A stretch of 64,000 bases of DNA from positions 102,003-166,002 of the forward strand of contig JAXGGA010001178.1 of assembly GCA_038373865.1 (NCBI GenBank). Reading direction: 5' to 3'. This stretch comes from Uloborus plumipes. Lineage: Eukaryota; Arthropoda; Arachnida; Araneae; Uloboridae. The notes under the pieces are model-generated. The model saw only the letters and a list, made by a program, of their open reading frames with translations. It did not search any database and was not told where the DNA came from. Position 1 is the stretch's first letter; each line of letters begins with the position of its first letter. Both the position numbers and the translations under genes were made by a program. Below are positions 51,431 through 63,833 of the stretch, one piece after another.

Positions 51431-54400
51431 TGAGAAATGTCTCTTTTGTTACACTCTTGTGTGATATGTGCGCACTCAGTTATATCTACATCTTCTACAT
51501 AGTTTTTACTAACATCGTTACTCACTGTGTACTTCATCATATATTTCTTTCTTCATGAAGAAGTTATTAATACTTTAAATTTGCTTACTTCATTTATGTA
51601 TTTAAAATAAACAATACTTTTGATCATTGTTTGTGGTTGAAGCAAAAAAATAACAGTTCAATTTCTTCACATTGAAAACAAATGCTTACCTTCTTTAATA
51701 TTCAATGCTCCTATACATGCCTACTTCATTTCGGAAGATATCTCCCTAATGTTCGAAAAAACTCATGCGTAAGTATCCGACTAAACTTCATCGAATAACA
51801 TGTGTAAAAATGTACAGGAATGAAATTGTTTCATCCAAATTTTCAAAGACCCATTCTTGCGTAATAACGAGAAGAGATTTTTCTTTATTATTATTATTCG
51901 CGAATTCTTCTCTTATTTCAAGATCTTTATATATATTGAGTTCTTATTGAAAGAAATAACTGCAAATCTCCCCCTTCAAGAACAAAAGCAGCCATTCATT
52001 CATTCATAAAAAGAAAATCAAAACGAGAAACCCGGTGAACACAAAAATTGAATTCCAACTAATTCGCTAGGAGATGAGTAATATACCTTAAAGAAGTGGT
52101 TCGTAAAAGCTAGGGGAAAAAATGTAGGAATGGTTAGAAAGCCGAAAACATGGGAGCATCTAAAATAATCTAAGGATTATGTTCCCAGTAGGCTGATTAG
52201 GTCAAGAAAATTCCCCATCCTTTCGTAAGCCACTCGTCAACGGCGGATTTCATCTTTCATCTCTTCGTTACATTCTTTTATAACTGTCAGGAAAAAGAAA
52301 GCTCAGCTTTCAAAAGCAGCCAGAGTAATAGCAGCGCAAGACAAACGATCTACAGTAAAAAATCATGCTTTTGCCTTATTTCTCCCCCTTAATCCAGCCT
52401 GAAATGCAAAACACAATCTCCGCCATTTTTTTGAACCAATGTTTCTTTATAAGCATTATGAAATATCTTACGACCCCAGATATGCTATCTGAAATAAATA
52501 AATATGTTTCTTTTCTTCCTTCATTTATTTTTCTCTGACATTAGCAAACTTTGTTGGATGTAAAAGAAGTGCACAGTAAATAAACCATTGTTTATTTGCT
52601 TATAGTATGGTATTATTTTGCTTTATCAGTAGAGATTTTCAACTTAACGTTATAGTTATTTAGGTTACTACCTTTAGAATAATGTTGAGAACATCATATT
52701 TCATGTCATTGATTGATTTAAGTATATTATAGTTGTAAGAGAGTTTTGAAACATTATAATGCTTGCTTTGTTGCAATTGGTTGTGTTTTTATTTATTTAT
52801 TTATTTATTTAGCGAGCAAGTCGTATTAATAATGTTGAATGAAAGAGTGCAAATCATACACAGTTTGTTCATTCTTGTATAGCACTTTTCTCCTAATTAG
52901 GAGTAGAGATAAAATTTGTTTCGCATGCAGTGGTACCAACTTTAAAAAATATTGAGTAGTGTCAAAATGTTTTGACAAAAAGACATGTCTATTTTTTAAA
53001 GGCACATGTCTATTTTCTATAGGAAGCATAGTTTTAAAAATAAAAAGTGCTAATCACAAAACTAGCCTTAAAAAACCATATTAAATCTTCTATTCTTTTG
53101 AAGAAAGAAAATTTTAACGCATACAGAGGTGAAAATGTCTGAAAACTGGTTAAATATTTCCAGGGACCGGTGGCGGTCCATTGAGACAGAAGAGAATCAC
53201 TGAAAAGAGGTAGTTGTTTGATGTAATTGTTTTGGTAAAATAAAACAGAACATTTATTTATTTATTTATTTATTTTTTTTTTAGAATTTCTGGAAAACTT
53301 ATTCTTTTAGCAATCAATCTTACGATTTATTTCTTTTTTGGGTTATTCTCAGAATATTTTTGCACTCTAAGGCACCTGGAATTCAACAAATAGATTCTAG
53401 ATCGTTTAGAACTAAATGCGATCTTTGGCAAAATACACATGTAAAGATGTGCAAATATCGCGAGGCTGAAACTAAAACTTCTAACTGTCATTACTCTTGT
53501 CGAGGAAAGAAAGAATTTATCTTTGAATCCCGAAGTTCGATGCATAAAAGTTTCTTTTTCCTTTTTCTTCTTTCTTCAGTAAATTTACTGTACTTTCATG
53601 CTCCCGAAGTAAGTATAATGACAATAAGTACAAGTATTGCAACAAAAGGCAACAACTGTGACACCAAAATGCAACACATTATGAATGTAAAATCACGAAT
53701 TCATGCTTTTTGCTGTATACATCAAACTACTCTCTACTAGAATACTGGCAATTTTAAACATATTTGCATGAGTGATTCGGTGTTAGTTTCAAGTAGCTGC
53801 CCCATAGTTTCAATGCATCGAAAAAATATTTCTGTCAAAGATATGATAACCAATTGTAGATTTTCTCGGAGTAGATCATTAACTAATTGGATACAATTAT
53901 TACATTTGATTTATGCAAAAATAAATGAATAAAACATCCCCTAAATAAAATTTAAAGTAAACATTTCCAGTTTTAGAAACAAACCTCCTCTAGAAATTGC
54001 GCCCAGTGTAGCAAAAACCCGCTATTTAAGCTACCAGGTATGCATGATTATTTCTCTAAAAATATGAAAGTATTGACAAGTAAAACTTTTGGGATGCCAG
54101 TTTTTCTTATAAGAAAATTCCAAGCTGCTTTGAATAATGCACATTCGGTACCACACAATCAATACTTTTTCTCATAACTTTTCTGTATGTCATGAGTCAA
54201 GCGTGAAAAATTAGAAAAGCAGCTTATTTAAATGAATCTAAAATGCTCAGTGTTCTGATTAGCTTTCAGAATCTTTTCGAGATTAAGAAATCCGTTGATG
54301 ATACTTTAAGACGGAACTAATATTTATTACATTAATTTCTTTTTCCTTTTTTTCTTCGGTCTTTATTTTTCTACGCGGAATACCGAAAATACTCCCTTCA

Positions 54401-54593
54401 TGAATATAAATTAACATTTCTCGTACCTTATTCAATGAGATACAAAAAGGTATTACACAAGAAATATGCATAAATAATTCACTTTTTGAATATATTTTGC
54501 TTCTTTAACGTTAAATGTGAAATGTGGTACATCTATATATCAAACTATTGCATGAAATATTTCCTGGGGCAGGAAAGGGGAAGAAAATAGGAT

Positions 54594-54612
54594 ATGTGTG
54601 TGTGTGTGTGTG
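54594..54612 (+). repeat. (TG)n microsatellite
   Basis: About nine TG units. Confidence 0.9.
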
Positions 54613-55922
54613 CGTGGATAAAATGCTGATGTGTGTGGACGCATTTTTCAAACTTATTTAAAATTAAGTATAAATGACATGCCGTTAAAGTTCGGATTTA
54701 TAAAATATTCTGTCGCATTAAGGGTTTTTACGTTTTTTTTTTTTTTCTCTCTCTCTGAGTAATCAGTTTTCGAGAACATTGATAAAAGTAGATTGTGTAC
54801 CGTTTCTTCCTGTTATGTGTAATTTTCCTTGTAAATAAAAGAAATTATAATCGTTCTTAAAGCAACAAATAGTTTTATAAATATCCTATTTATAATTTGT
54901 TATGCTTGTGTCCAACCTAAAGCTTAAAGGTGCAACATGGTGCCCATATGTACGTTGTATTTAGCTCATGTTTGTAGTTTCAAAATTGGCAGAATAGTGC
55001 TCACTAATCTAAGTATACTTTTACAGCATTAAATATTTTACGATTTACATAAATAAAAAAAACTCTCTTAATTAATATTCTGTTCATTTTAGTTAATTCG
55101 TTTAGAAAATCAAGCTGCTGAATCGGATCTAAGGGTGAAATAGAGCGCAAATGCCTTTGCTTTTTATGTCAAACGGTTTAAACAGTAAGTTAATGAGTTT
55201 AGCTTCCTTTCAGTAAACGTGTGATGAAAGAAATTACTTTTAATCCACCTCATTCATCTTTCGCTAGATAATTTACTTATTATGATCCGTTAATTACGAT
55301 TCCCATTTAAGCTTTGGGGTAATTGGAGTCATTGAAGTTGTCGAAACGTTAGGGACTACCGACTGTTGACTTTTCTTTTTTTTTTCTTTACAAAATTGAT
55401 CACGTTTTTTCATTCATTTGCCATTTATTCAATTAAATTAAACAAAGTTCTGAAAAAAACTGATGGCTTCTTTGGGATCTTTGATGCTTAAAACAATTAA
55501 CAAAACAAAATTTTCACATAAGTTGTTTGCAAATCTCGTCAGGTGAATTCTACGCATTTATTTAGCTTTATATTTCGTTAGTGTTCAGAATTTCATTTAT
55601 GCTTCCACTAAAATGATTAAAGTACGAATTATGTTCCACATAAACACATAGGTTAGTAAAATATTACCAGCAAATATTTTTTTCATATATTCTGTAATTA
55701 AATACCCAATTGCAAACATAACTATTATACCTGGTTTTGAGTAAAGAGCCAATATTTTGAAAAGTGCCAATTTGAAGTTGGAGTTCTCTGATTAAAAAAA
55801 TTGTTTGCAGAAAAAAATTAATATTGGATTCTAAGTCTAAATTTGATCTAAATGCAAGAAAATGAAAGGGGGGAGGTCAAGGAAGTTATTTACCCCCTCC
55901 TTAGATTGCTCACTTTTAAGCC

Positions 55923-56641
55923 GTTACAGATCTGATGAGTGTTACAGATCTGATGTTAATATGAGCTACATATATGAGTTTATGCTTTCAGTCTTCATTA
56001 AAATTCTTCCCTAAAAATGATATCATTTCCTTGCATTTTTACATAGAATTAAGATAATTATATTAAAATATATATATTAGCTAAAAAAATTCATTATAAA
56101 AAAAGCATTTCTTGGAAATAAAAATGAGCGATCAGGTTTTTAGATAAAATAAATTATGAGATTACCAAATCCAAGCTAATAAAGCATTTGTTTTGTTTTG
56201 GAACAACACAGAACTTCAACTTTTTTAACACACAACTCTGCTGCTTGCTTTTCTTTAATTAATTGCAGGAAATTTAATTTCTTGATCAGAAACTCAAATT
56301 TAGCAGCATGCTAGTTATTATCTAGTTATTTAGCGAAGTTATGAGAAATTGAAGCACCAAAAAAAATAAATAAATAAAATGATAATAGTTAATTAACTTA
56401 ATTTCTGCAGTGCGAATTTTTCTTATTTTACTAACTTCTATTGTTAGGTCATACAAACCACAAATGAACCATTGTACTAAAACTCATTGCTTTTAATTTT
56501 TTAAGAACAAAAATATTCAATATAAATGGCTAAAACCTAAGATTTTTGCTTCTTATAATTCTGAAACGTGTGAGTTTGGTAATATATTCGCTGTTTTTCA
56601 ACGTTACCGCTCTGACTGTTGCCGATCTGAAAAACTGACAA

Positions 56642-56689
<48 letters not shown>

Positions 56690-57206
56690 CCCGAGTCGAT
56701 CGCGCTAAACCAAAATCAAACGCGTGGTTTTTTCACTTGAAAAAAGGACTATACTTATGCGTAAAATATTTTTTAAAATAATAAAAACTGCGCATTTTAG
56801 CGCGTGTTATCGATCTGATGACTTAAATGACACACATTTTATAAAATCACTTTAAAAATCTTACCTACAATTTTAGATGCAGAAATGCAAATTTTTAACT
56901 ACGATGCGATAAAACATCCTACCAGGTACTCAGTATCACGTGGTATAGGTGCAGGAAATGATTTTGGGAGCCTAAACATCGATCGGAAGTTATTGTTACC
57001 GCTCTGACGGCGGAACTTGGGACACACTTATTTCGCATCGGCCAGAAAATCAGAAATCGATTAAAACAAAAATGAAGTAAAATATTAACAAAAAGGTAAA
57101 AATATAATCGTTTTTTGTGCAAGTGCGTTTTCTGGGAAGTTAGAAAGTGCCCATGACCTGTTTGCACATGCTAAGCTTAGCTACTGGGGACACGTTACCG
57201 ATCTGA
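55923..57206 (+). repeat. Cluster of seven copies of a 13-base motif
   Basis: Near-copies of GTTACCGATCTGA, all on the + strand, start at 55923, 55941, 56603, 56618, 56806, 56995 and 57194. Two pairs are 15-18 bases apart; the rest are about 200 bases apart. No inverted copies were noticed, so transposon ends cannot be drawn. The cluster includes the long poly-T tract. Confidence 0.65.
56644..56689 (+). repeat. Poly-T tract, 46 bases
   Basis: Longest homopolymer in the window. Its length may be unreliable in any assembly. Confidence 0.9.
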
Positions 57207-59827
57207 TTTTCAATGTATAAAAACAATATTTTCTGAAGAAAAAAAAATTTTTTTCTGATGTTATTAGATGAAATGAAAGCAAACCTTATCTTCTTTCTGG
57301 TAAAAATTATTTTTTTAACTAGTTATTGAAATACTAGTGAAAATTCACTTGGGACTCAAATTGGCACTTTTCTAAAAATTAGCTCTAAAATCGCCTAAGA
57401 ATGCAGCTCTAACTTTTGCATGTGCTAAACCCAATGGTTTTGCAATACACTTTTTGGCATGTGATGAAGAATGAAATGCTTTACAGAAAAATAATTAGCG
57501 CATTACAGCCTTACGTGCCCGAATTGAAAAGTTGGACTGTTAAATTTACACTGTATAATTTTTTGTTTGTGTTTGAAAAAATATATATGGGGGATTCTCT
57601 GTAAACTGATAATTTGCTGTCCGGACCGAGTATTTTAAAAATAATAAAGTGTAATAAAGTAATTATCGCCCTTAATACAAGTAAAGCATTAATACTCTGT
57701 GGCCCAATTGTATTTGGAGCGATAACAATTTAATTTTTTTTTCTAGAAATTATCTAAGGGCTAAAACCACAATTTTCTGGCTGTCCCAATCGTATTGTCT
57801 AACACTTCTTTGTAATATTCCAAAAATCCCATCAACACTACATAAATTTGGCAATTAATATCTAAAAATAGAATAATGCAGCTCTATTTTTTTTCATGAT
57901 ATAAGGTCTAATTACGTATATCTAAAACTTAAAATTGTCATGTAAATTTTGTCCGGAGATTTTTCAAACAGTCCCCTGAGACAAATTCAAAGCTCCAATA
58001 GGAAAAATCTGTTACTCTTGCAAATGTTTTTGGCATGAAGTTTAAAGCAATCAGTATGAATTTGCTGAAATTGCTGAGAACGGTGTTGAAACGATACTTT
58101 GTTTAGTTTGAGAACCATATTTGTGATGAAAGTATGCATCAGGGTCGTTGCGAAAACGGTCCTCCGGGAAGTGATTTTATTAATGTCAATTAGTTTAATT
58201 ATGAAACATATTAATTATTATGTCCACGATTTGTGCCTAAATTTATAGGTAGACTCGTAACTAATTATGTTCCAATAGTTTTGCAGGTATTACGCAACAA
58301 AGAGCAAAAACACAGTCACCTGGCACAGTCCCCTGCCTAGTTATTCCAGGCGGTAGACTTACCCCCTATCCCAATTTATTAGAAAAACACAAGCTTCAAT
58401 TGACCCTCTTTCAAACTAAAGTAATAGATTCATTTTCTGATCAATAGTATTATAATATTACGAACATTTCAAAAAACCATGCCAGACAGATTTCGTGTGA
58501 AAAATGACGAGTTTAGAGAGAATCGCCCATATGTTTTTCAATGTAATAAGAAACATGGAAAAATATTTTTAATAAAATAATTTTGAGGATAGATGGTGAT
58601 AATTGCTTTAAAGATACCTAATAATTGCTTTTTATACTCGAGTTGAATTATGGCTACACTTTGCTTTTCATAAGGAAAAATAGTCAAATGTGTCCAATGG
58701 CAACGCGATGCAGTGTAGGGTTAAGATTATGCTACATGAAAGTTATTATAATGCAAGAATCAACGGAGCATGTATTCTTAATATATTAAAGTCGTCTTAA
58801 ATAAAAAGTTGCAAACATTTAGAGAAAAACTCGCTACCACCTTGATATAAACTAACCTTACAAAATGCTAACTTTTTATTTTCCTGTGCTGAAATACTGC
58901 TAGATCTTTCTATTTTAAATCCACAAATGGGGTGCGCATCACCATTTTTGATTTATGAAAATTTGCATGTGCATTCCTTTTATTTCCCAGACATCCAAAA
59001 AATAGTTATTTTATTTTAGAAAAATTTACCCTTTGATATATAGGCCATTTTGGTTGTTGTCAACAGCAAAAATGGGGCATTTTGATGCTTTGTCTTATGA
59101 ACTATAACTTTTTTTCTATGAAAGATGTTTAAGCTCAAACATACCTAATTGGAAAGCTAAGAAAGAGATATTTTTATATATGATATCAATAAATTTCAGA
59201 CCTCTTCAAAGTTTGCGACAAAAATCTTATTTTTTACTACTTTTGAAAATTAAAAAACCTATGAAGGGTTTAGAATAACAAGCCTATGTTTTATCATATG
59301 TTCATATGCATGGTTACTTATTATATAAAAAAATGGCTTGTTACTCCGCCCCCTTTATGAGCTATGCCCCCCTAAAATTGCAAAATTTCAAAAAAATCCA
59401 AATTTCAACGCTATAAAAATGCATGTGGGGGAGAAGGTAAAAATAATTTTACTGATGGAATTTTAAGTACTTTTTACCAGCTTTCTAATGAAACAAAAGT
59501 TGATTTGTTATTCAAAAGCGCTTGGGAGATATAAGGGTCTGAATTCTCAAAAAATTGCACAGGAACACAATTATTTTCACACTTTTTAATTTTTTTTCAT
59601 TGAAATGTAATAATATATACCTTATTATTTGCTTTAAATGCTAAGAAAACACTAAGAGTTGTGAAGTAATTTATTTAAACTTGCCACTTTAAAAAAAAGC
59701 CACTCTGCTTTTATACAGAAGTCCTCTTAATAGCGGCTCAAGTAAATGAAGTTATTTCTATTTTTGCGTTGTACAGCAAACTCACCTGAAAAGTAGGTTA
59801 ATTTTTAAACTAAAAAGTGGTCCGCTT

Positions 59828-60010
59828 TCAGTTTTCTAACAAGGATATTTTGAAAACCATAGAATGTGGTAGTGTTGTATCCAGGTAATCACTTACAAAA
59901 ACATTCAACTTGAACACATCCATCTTTTTGCCAGTAAGCAACAAAAGGATGAAGTGTGGATTAAACTCCAGACCAGTGATAGGTCTGAATAGTTCTGTTG
60001 TAGGTGGCAA
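59828..60010 (-). other. Possible coding relic in the foldback loop
   Basis: A 60-codon minus-strand frame with mixed composition (starts near LPPTTELFRPITGLEF, ends MVFKISLLEN, stop). I recognise no family. It lies in the part of the loop that is neither arm nor MITE, so it may be what remains of the element's own gene or of captured sequence. Confidence 0.2.
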
Positions 60011-60087
60011 ACAGATGTTTACAAATCAGACAAATTTAGTGATATTCTATATCCTCAGGTGTTAAAAATATTAAATTGTCTTATTAA

Positions 60088-60600
60088 CCCATTAATGCCT
60101 GACATTTTGTTTTTCAAAGATATTTTGTATACTGGTTACAAACAGTGTTTAATGGACAGGAAAAATAATAAAAAAAATATTATGTAAAAAATATTTTTTT
60201 TATTAAGGAAAGAAGAATCGTCCCTTAAAAGTTACGATAGACCCCAGAGGGTATATACTTTGTTTACAAAAAAAATTTTCTGCCTACGATATAATATTTA
60301 AACAGACATTTTATAAGAAGAAATAAAATCATCAATTAACATAAACTGGGAAATTAGGAATAACTTTGAAAACTTGGCTTTTTTCTTGAGATTGTGAACG
60401 ATGTCATTTTTGACAAAGGTCATGTTAAAACTGCTGCAGAACACACTTTACAATGGTTATGTGCTGCAATCTGTGAATAACGAATTGAAACAATACCAAG
60501 GTACTCATTGAACACTATTATTTGGTTGAAATGTTCATTTTGGGGAAATTCAGACCCTTTTTTGGACCGTCCCTAAAAAGGGACGCTAGGCATTAATGGG
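60088..60600 (+). mobile_element. TTAA-flanked MITE (piggyBac type), 513 bp
   Basis: Inverted ends CCCATTAATGCCT on both sides, with TTAA directly outside (60084-60087 and 60601-60604). The ends resemble those of the 13.4- and 29.0-kb MITEs (CCCTTTATG). It sits in the loop of the third foldback, so it inserted after that element. No coding capacity. Confidence 0.85.
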
Positions 60601-61900
60601 TTAAAGTTTAAATAAATTATTTCATAGCTCTTCGTAGTCTTTTCTTAGCATTTAAAGCAAAGAATAAGGTATATATATCTACATTTATTTTAAACAAAGA
60701 TTAAAAGTATGAAAATAATTGTGCTGTTTCTGTACAATTATTTGAAAATTCAGACCCTTATATCTGCCAAGCGCATTTGAATAACAAAGCAACTTTTGTT
60801 TCATTAGAAAGCTGGTAAAAAGTACTTAAGATTCCATAAGTAAAATTATTTTTTCCTTATCCCTCACATGCATTTTTTAGCGTTGAAAACTGGATTTTTT
60901 TGAAAATTTGCAACTTTAGGGGGTATATCTCATATAGGGGGCGGAGTAATAAGCCATTTTTTTTGACATAATAAATAACCATGCATATGAACATATGATA
61001 AAACATAGGGCTTGTTATTCTAAACCCTTCACGTGTTTTTTAATTTTCAAAAGTAGTAAAAAATGAAATTTTCGTCACAAACTTTGACCTGGAAAAACTA
61101 AGTTTTTTTTTTTAAGTCTGAAACTTATTGATATCATATATAAAAAGATCTATTTCTTAACTTTCCAATGAGCTATGTTTGAGCTCCAAATCTTTGATAG
61201 AAAAAAAGTTATAGTTCATAAGACAAAGCATCAAAATACCCCATTTTTGTTGTTGCCAACAACAAAAAGGGCCTATATATCAAAGGGTAATTTTTTCTAA
61301 AATGAAATAACTATTTTTTCTGAGGTCTGAGAAATAAGAGGAATGCACATGCACATTTTCATCAAATCAAAAATGATGATGCAACAACATTTTTTAAAAT
61401 CTGTTGATTTAAGATGGAATGACCCTGCTGTTCTTTATAATGTTAATTTAAGAAAACAATTTACCTAATTATTTTATTAACTGTGCCAGTTTATGTCAAT
61501 TTACGAGAATTAAGAGACATAAGCAACATAAAAATTCAACGATTGGTACCAAATGTAAGCGCATAGGCCTAATGTTACAATATGAGGTATGCATAATGTT
61601 ATAATATGAAGTAGCTACATATTAGAAAAACGTTTTCAAAGTTTACTGGATGGAAAAATAAATAAATAAAATAAATTATCAGAGCAAAAAAGCCGGCCCT
61701 CCTGCTCATTTTCTCAAAATTCTTTGTATTTTTTTTTTCCTTCTGAAAATTTCCAAAAAAAAAAAAAAGCAAAATACGTAAGAGTGATTTCTTTTCTAAC
61801 GTTATCTTTTATATCACATTTAAGGGAAGTATTTCAACTTCATTCAGCGTATTTCACTGTTTTTTTTAATTAGATTCTTATGTCTTAATTTCTTCTGTAG

Positions 61901-62120
61901 TTAGCATTCAAAGGTTGACGACGCATTCAACTTTCGAGGGATTCATGGTGCAAGCTGTAGACAAAATGTCTGGAAGATATATTGGCAGGTTTTTAGATGC
62001 AGATGGGCTACATCCTATGGATGAATGTTCAGCTGTTACTCATAAAGATAATAAGCCAAAGACATCAATACAACTGGCTTGGGTAGCCCCACTCAGTCAA
62101 AGAGGAGATGTTGTCTTCAG
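61901..62120 (+). CDS. Reeler-domain secreted protein, exon 2
   Basis: Internal exon after acceptor 'ttctgtag'. Its first two bases complete the codon split by intron 1. The chain then reads VSIQRL, a short gap and FEGFMVQAVD, the typical central strand of Reeler domains, then a Cys in MDECSAVTH and the closing SIQLAWVAP followed by GDVVF. It ends at donor AG|GTAAAA (62121, phase 2). Exons 1 and 2 together give about 139 residues and most of one Reeler domain; the last strand, and any DOMON, cytochrome-b561 or other domain that would separate the subfamilies, must be in exons beyond 64000. Predicted to be secreted or extracellular. No breaks in the frame. Confidence 0.88.
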
Positions 62121-62230
62121 GTAAAACACAGAAATATTTGTAAAATATTTTGTTCATGAAGAACGTTCAAAATATAATTCAGAGTTACTAAGAATCTTAA
62201 CATGTATCTTTGCAACATAATGTAAGATTA

Positions 62231-63535
62231 GAGTTGGTTCGGGTAAGTGGGCTACCTCCCTTAAAACTGAAACACGCATATGGTTTTTATGCTTTTTTTA
62301 TACTGATCATGTTATATCTTATCACAGTGATTGGTTTTGCATATATTTGGGTTTCATAGAACTTGTTTTTAGATCATATAATTTATGGCAAAAAAATGTC
62401 CAAAAAAAATTTTTTTTTGCGAGTGCAAGCAACATTTTTCAAAGAATTGTTTTCATGTTAATTTTTATTATTTTTTCTATGTTTATCAAGTTTTCTTGTA
62501 GAGTTTAAACTAAAGTACACATTGAAATAAGAATTTTTATGCAAAGTGTTATTAATAAGTGTTTTAGGGGAGGGGTCCCACTTACCCCTTGGTTTCTAGC
62601 TATTAGGGTAAGTAGGCCCCCTCACTATGGGGAAAGTGGGTCCCCTCATAATAATGATGATTTCAAAATGAAAAGCAGTTCTGATGAAGCAATTTCTAAG
62701 ATGAAATGAAAGATAATAATGCAGACCTAGAAAGAATTGATGGTTCAGCTACAAAAACTGCAAAAGCTGGTAACTATGCATTTGGGAAACTTGCATCAAA
62801 GAAAACCATAAAGTATTATGAAGTTCTAATTTTAGAATATGATACAAATGAAAGAATTACTGCTAAATTGGTAGAAAGAATAGAAATAGCTACGCTTTAT
62901 TGGTTTGATGTAAGTGATGTTAGAATTATAACTGAGGATGAAATGATAATGTTTCTCCCTCAGCGAACTTCAAATAGACGCTCCCATTAAGTGTTTAATT
63001 TTTTTTTCAACCTACATAAGTATTTTTTTTTGTTATTTCACTAAAATTTATATTAATCGACTTTATTATGTTTATTCAACACTAATTTATATGTAAAAGC
63101 AAAAAATATGCCTAGCGGCTTTTAATGAATTTCACAGATATAATTGTTTTGTATTCCGCATTGAAATTTTCTGTCATACACATTTCAATGTAAGTAGATA
63201 TCTCGTCTATGGATACATTTACAAAAAAATGTTTCCTACTAAAATTTTGCATACTTTATCAGGTAGAACTCGCAAACTTTAAATATAAATAAATGGGGGT
63301 GGCCCACTTACCCCTTCCTAGGGGGTAAGTGAGTCCCCCACGTCATTTTTTAAAGAATACGATGGTTGAAAATATTTAAAGCATTTTTTTAGGAAATGAC
63401 GCTGAACTTGTGTTTATTAATAATGTCCAAGATAAAATAAGTCAACAAGTTTAAGCTGTTTTGCTTTAAAACTGTTGTATAAGGCTTTAAAAACGAAATA
63501 TTCTAAAAAGGGGGCCCACTTACCCTAACCAACCC
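62231..63535 (+). mobile_element. TA-flanked element with transposase relic, 1305 bp
   Basis: The left end GAGTTGGTTCGGGTAAGTGG and the right end (GGGTTGGTTAGGGTAAGTGG in reverse complement) are matched, with TA outside both. Copies of the 'gggtaagt.ggcccc' motif recur inside near 62575, 62605 and 63300-63340 in both directions. A reading frame (62653-62990) is listed separately. The layout is that of a TA-targeting transposon with a largely deleted gene. It lies in intron 2 of the Reeler gene, 110 bp after the donor. Confidence 0.8.
62653..62990 (+). pseudogene. Transposon-encoded C-terminal fragment, frameshifted
   Basis: From ATG at 62706 a 94-codon frame runs to TAA. It contains GNYAFGKLASKKTIKYYEV, then IITEDEMIMFLPQ and a basic end RRSH. 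The pattern (a 'D/NYV.VK...KK..KYY' strand, an acidic spacer, '...I.MFLPQ' and Arg-rich tail) resembles the C-terminal segment often seen after the DDE domain of pogo/jerky-type transposases; this is recognition by pattern only. Just upstream, in another frame, NDDFKMKSSSDEAISKMK leads into it, so a small indel near 62701-62710 ('atgaaatgaaag') probably broke the frame. No catalytic domain is left. Confidence 0.4.
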
Positions 63536-63635
63536 TAAGTATAAATTAAACAAAGAAGTACAAAAATTGCTTGATCTTATTAATTTAGTCATTCTGTGTG
63601 ATGCAAATAAAACTGTCGTATGTTTTAAGCAAAGG

Positions 63636-63775
63636 AATGTGGGGTAAAGTAAAACAGTTAAGATATAGATTACATTTTCCAAAATGAACAAATTAAAGGT
63701 TTTTTTTTTCAAAAATTGCAGTGCATAAAGAAAGGAGAATGTGCTTTGTAATAAAGCTTGCGTAAAAACTGCGAC
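63636..63775 (+). mobile_element. Fragment of the GGGG-end MITE family
   Basis: 'ggaatgtggggtaaagtaaa' with 'cagttaagata', 'caaaatgaacaaatt' and 'tttgtaataaagcttgcg' matches the left part of the element at 30095-30672. The right end is absent; a transposase fragment follows instead. Confidence 0.7.
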
Positions 63776-63833
63776 GGTGCTCCTGCACATTTTTTAAATG
63801 CGGTTTGAAACTTTCTGACTACAATGTCCTCAA

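Larger units (their letters stand above)
58897..61425 (+). mobile_element. Third foldback element, about 2.5 kb
   Basis: The left arm (about 58897-59690) and right arm (about 60606-61425) are diverged inverted copies. Paired landmarks are 'gcatgtgcattcc' with 'ggaatgcacatgc', 'atgctttgtcttatgaacta' with its inverse, 'ttactccgcccc' with 'ggggcggagtaa', and 'agctttctaatgaaacaaaa' with its inverse. The right end is GGGTCATTCC in reverse complement, the same terminal bases as the 2.88-kb foldbacks; the left terminus is decayed. The loop holds a TTAA-flanked MITE and a 60-codon minus-strand frame. It lies just upstream of exon 2. Confidence 0.8.
40166..61900 (+). other. Intron 1 of the Reeler gene (21.7 kb)
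   Basis: GT at 40166 and AG at 61899-61900 after 'cttaatttcttctgtag', a good pyrimidine-rich acceptor. It joins a phase-1 exon to one that continues the same domain in frame (G+TT gives Val). The intron holds a SINE, a hAT element with a nested element, several MITEs, a motif cluster and a 2.5-kb foldback, each listed separately. Between these (40.2-42.0, 45.6-50.3, 51.4-55.9, 57.2-58.9 kb) I recognise no gene. Open frames there (e.g. 47770-48069, 53360-53740) look like chance. Confidence 0.8.

Noticed and set aside
51152..51433. 93-codon open frame
   Set aside because: The first part is the right half of a MITE and the rest is the pyrimidine tract read as Phe and Ser.
53360..53740. 126-codon open frame, the longest outside transposase sequence
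   Set aside because: It starts at TTG, has no recognisable domain, no clear splice sites, and an uneven composition with an Phe/Leu-rich middle. Frames of this size can arise by chance in a 64-kb window.
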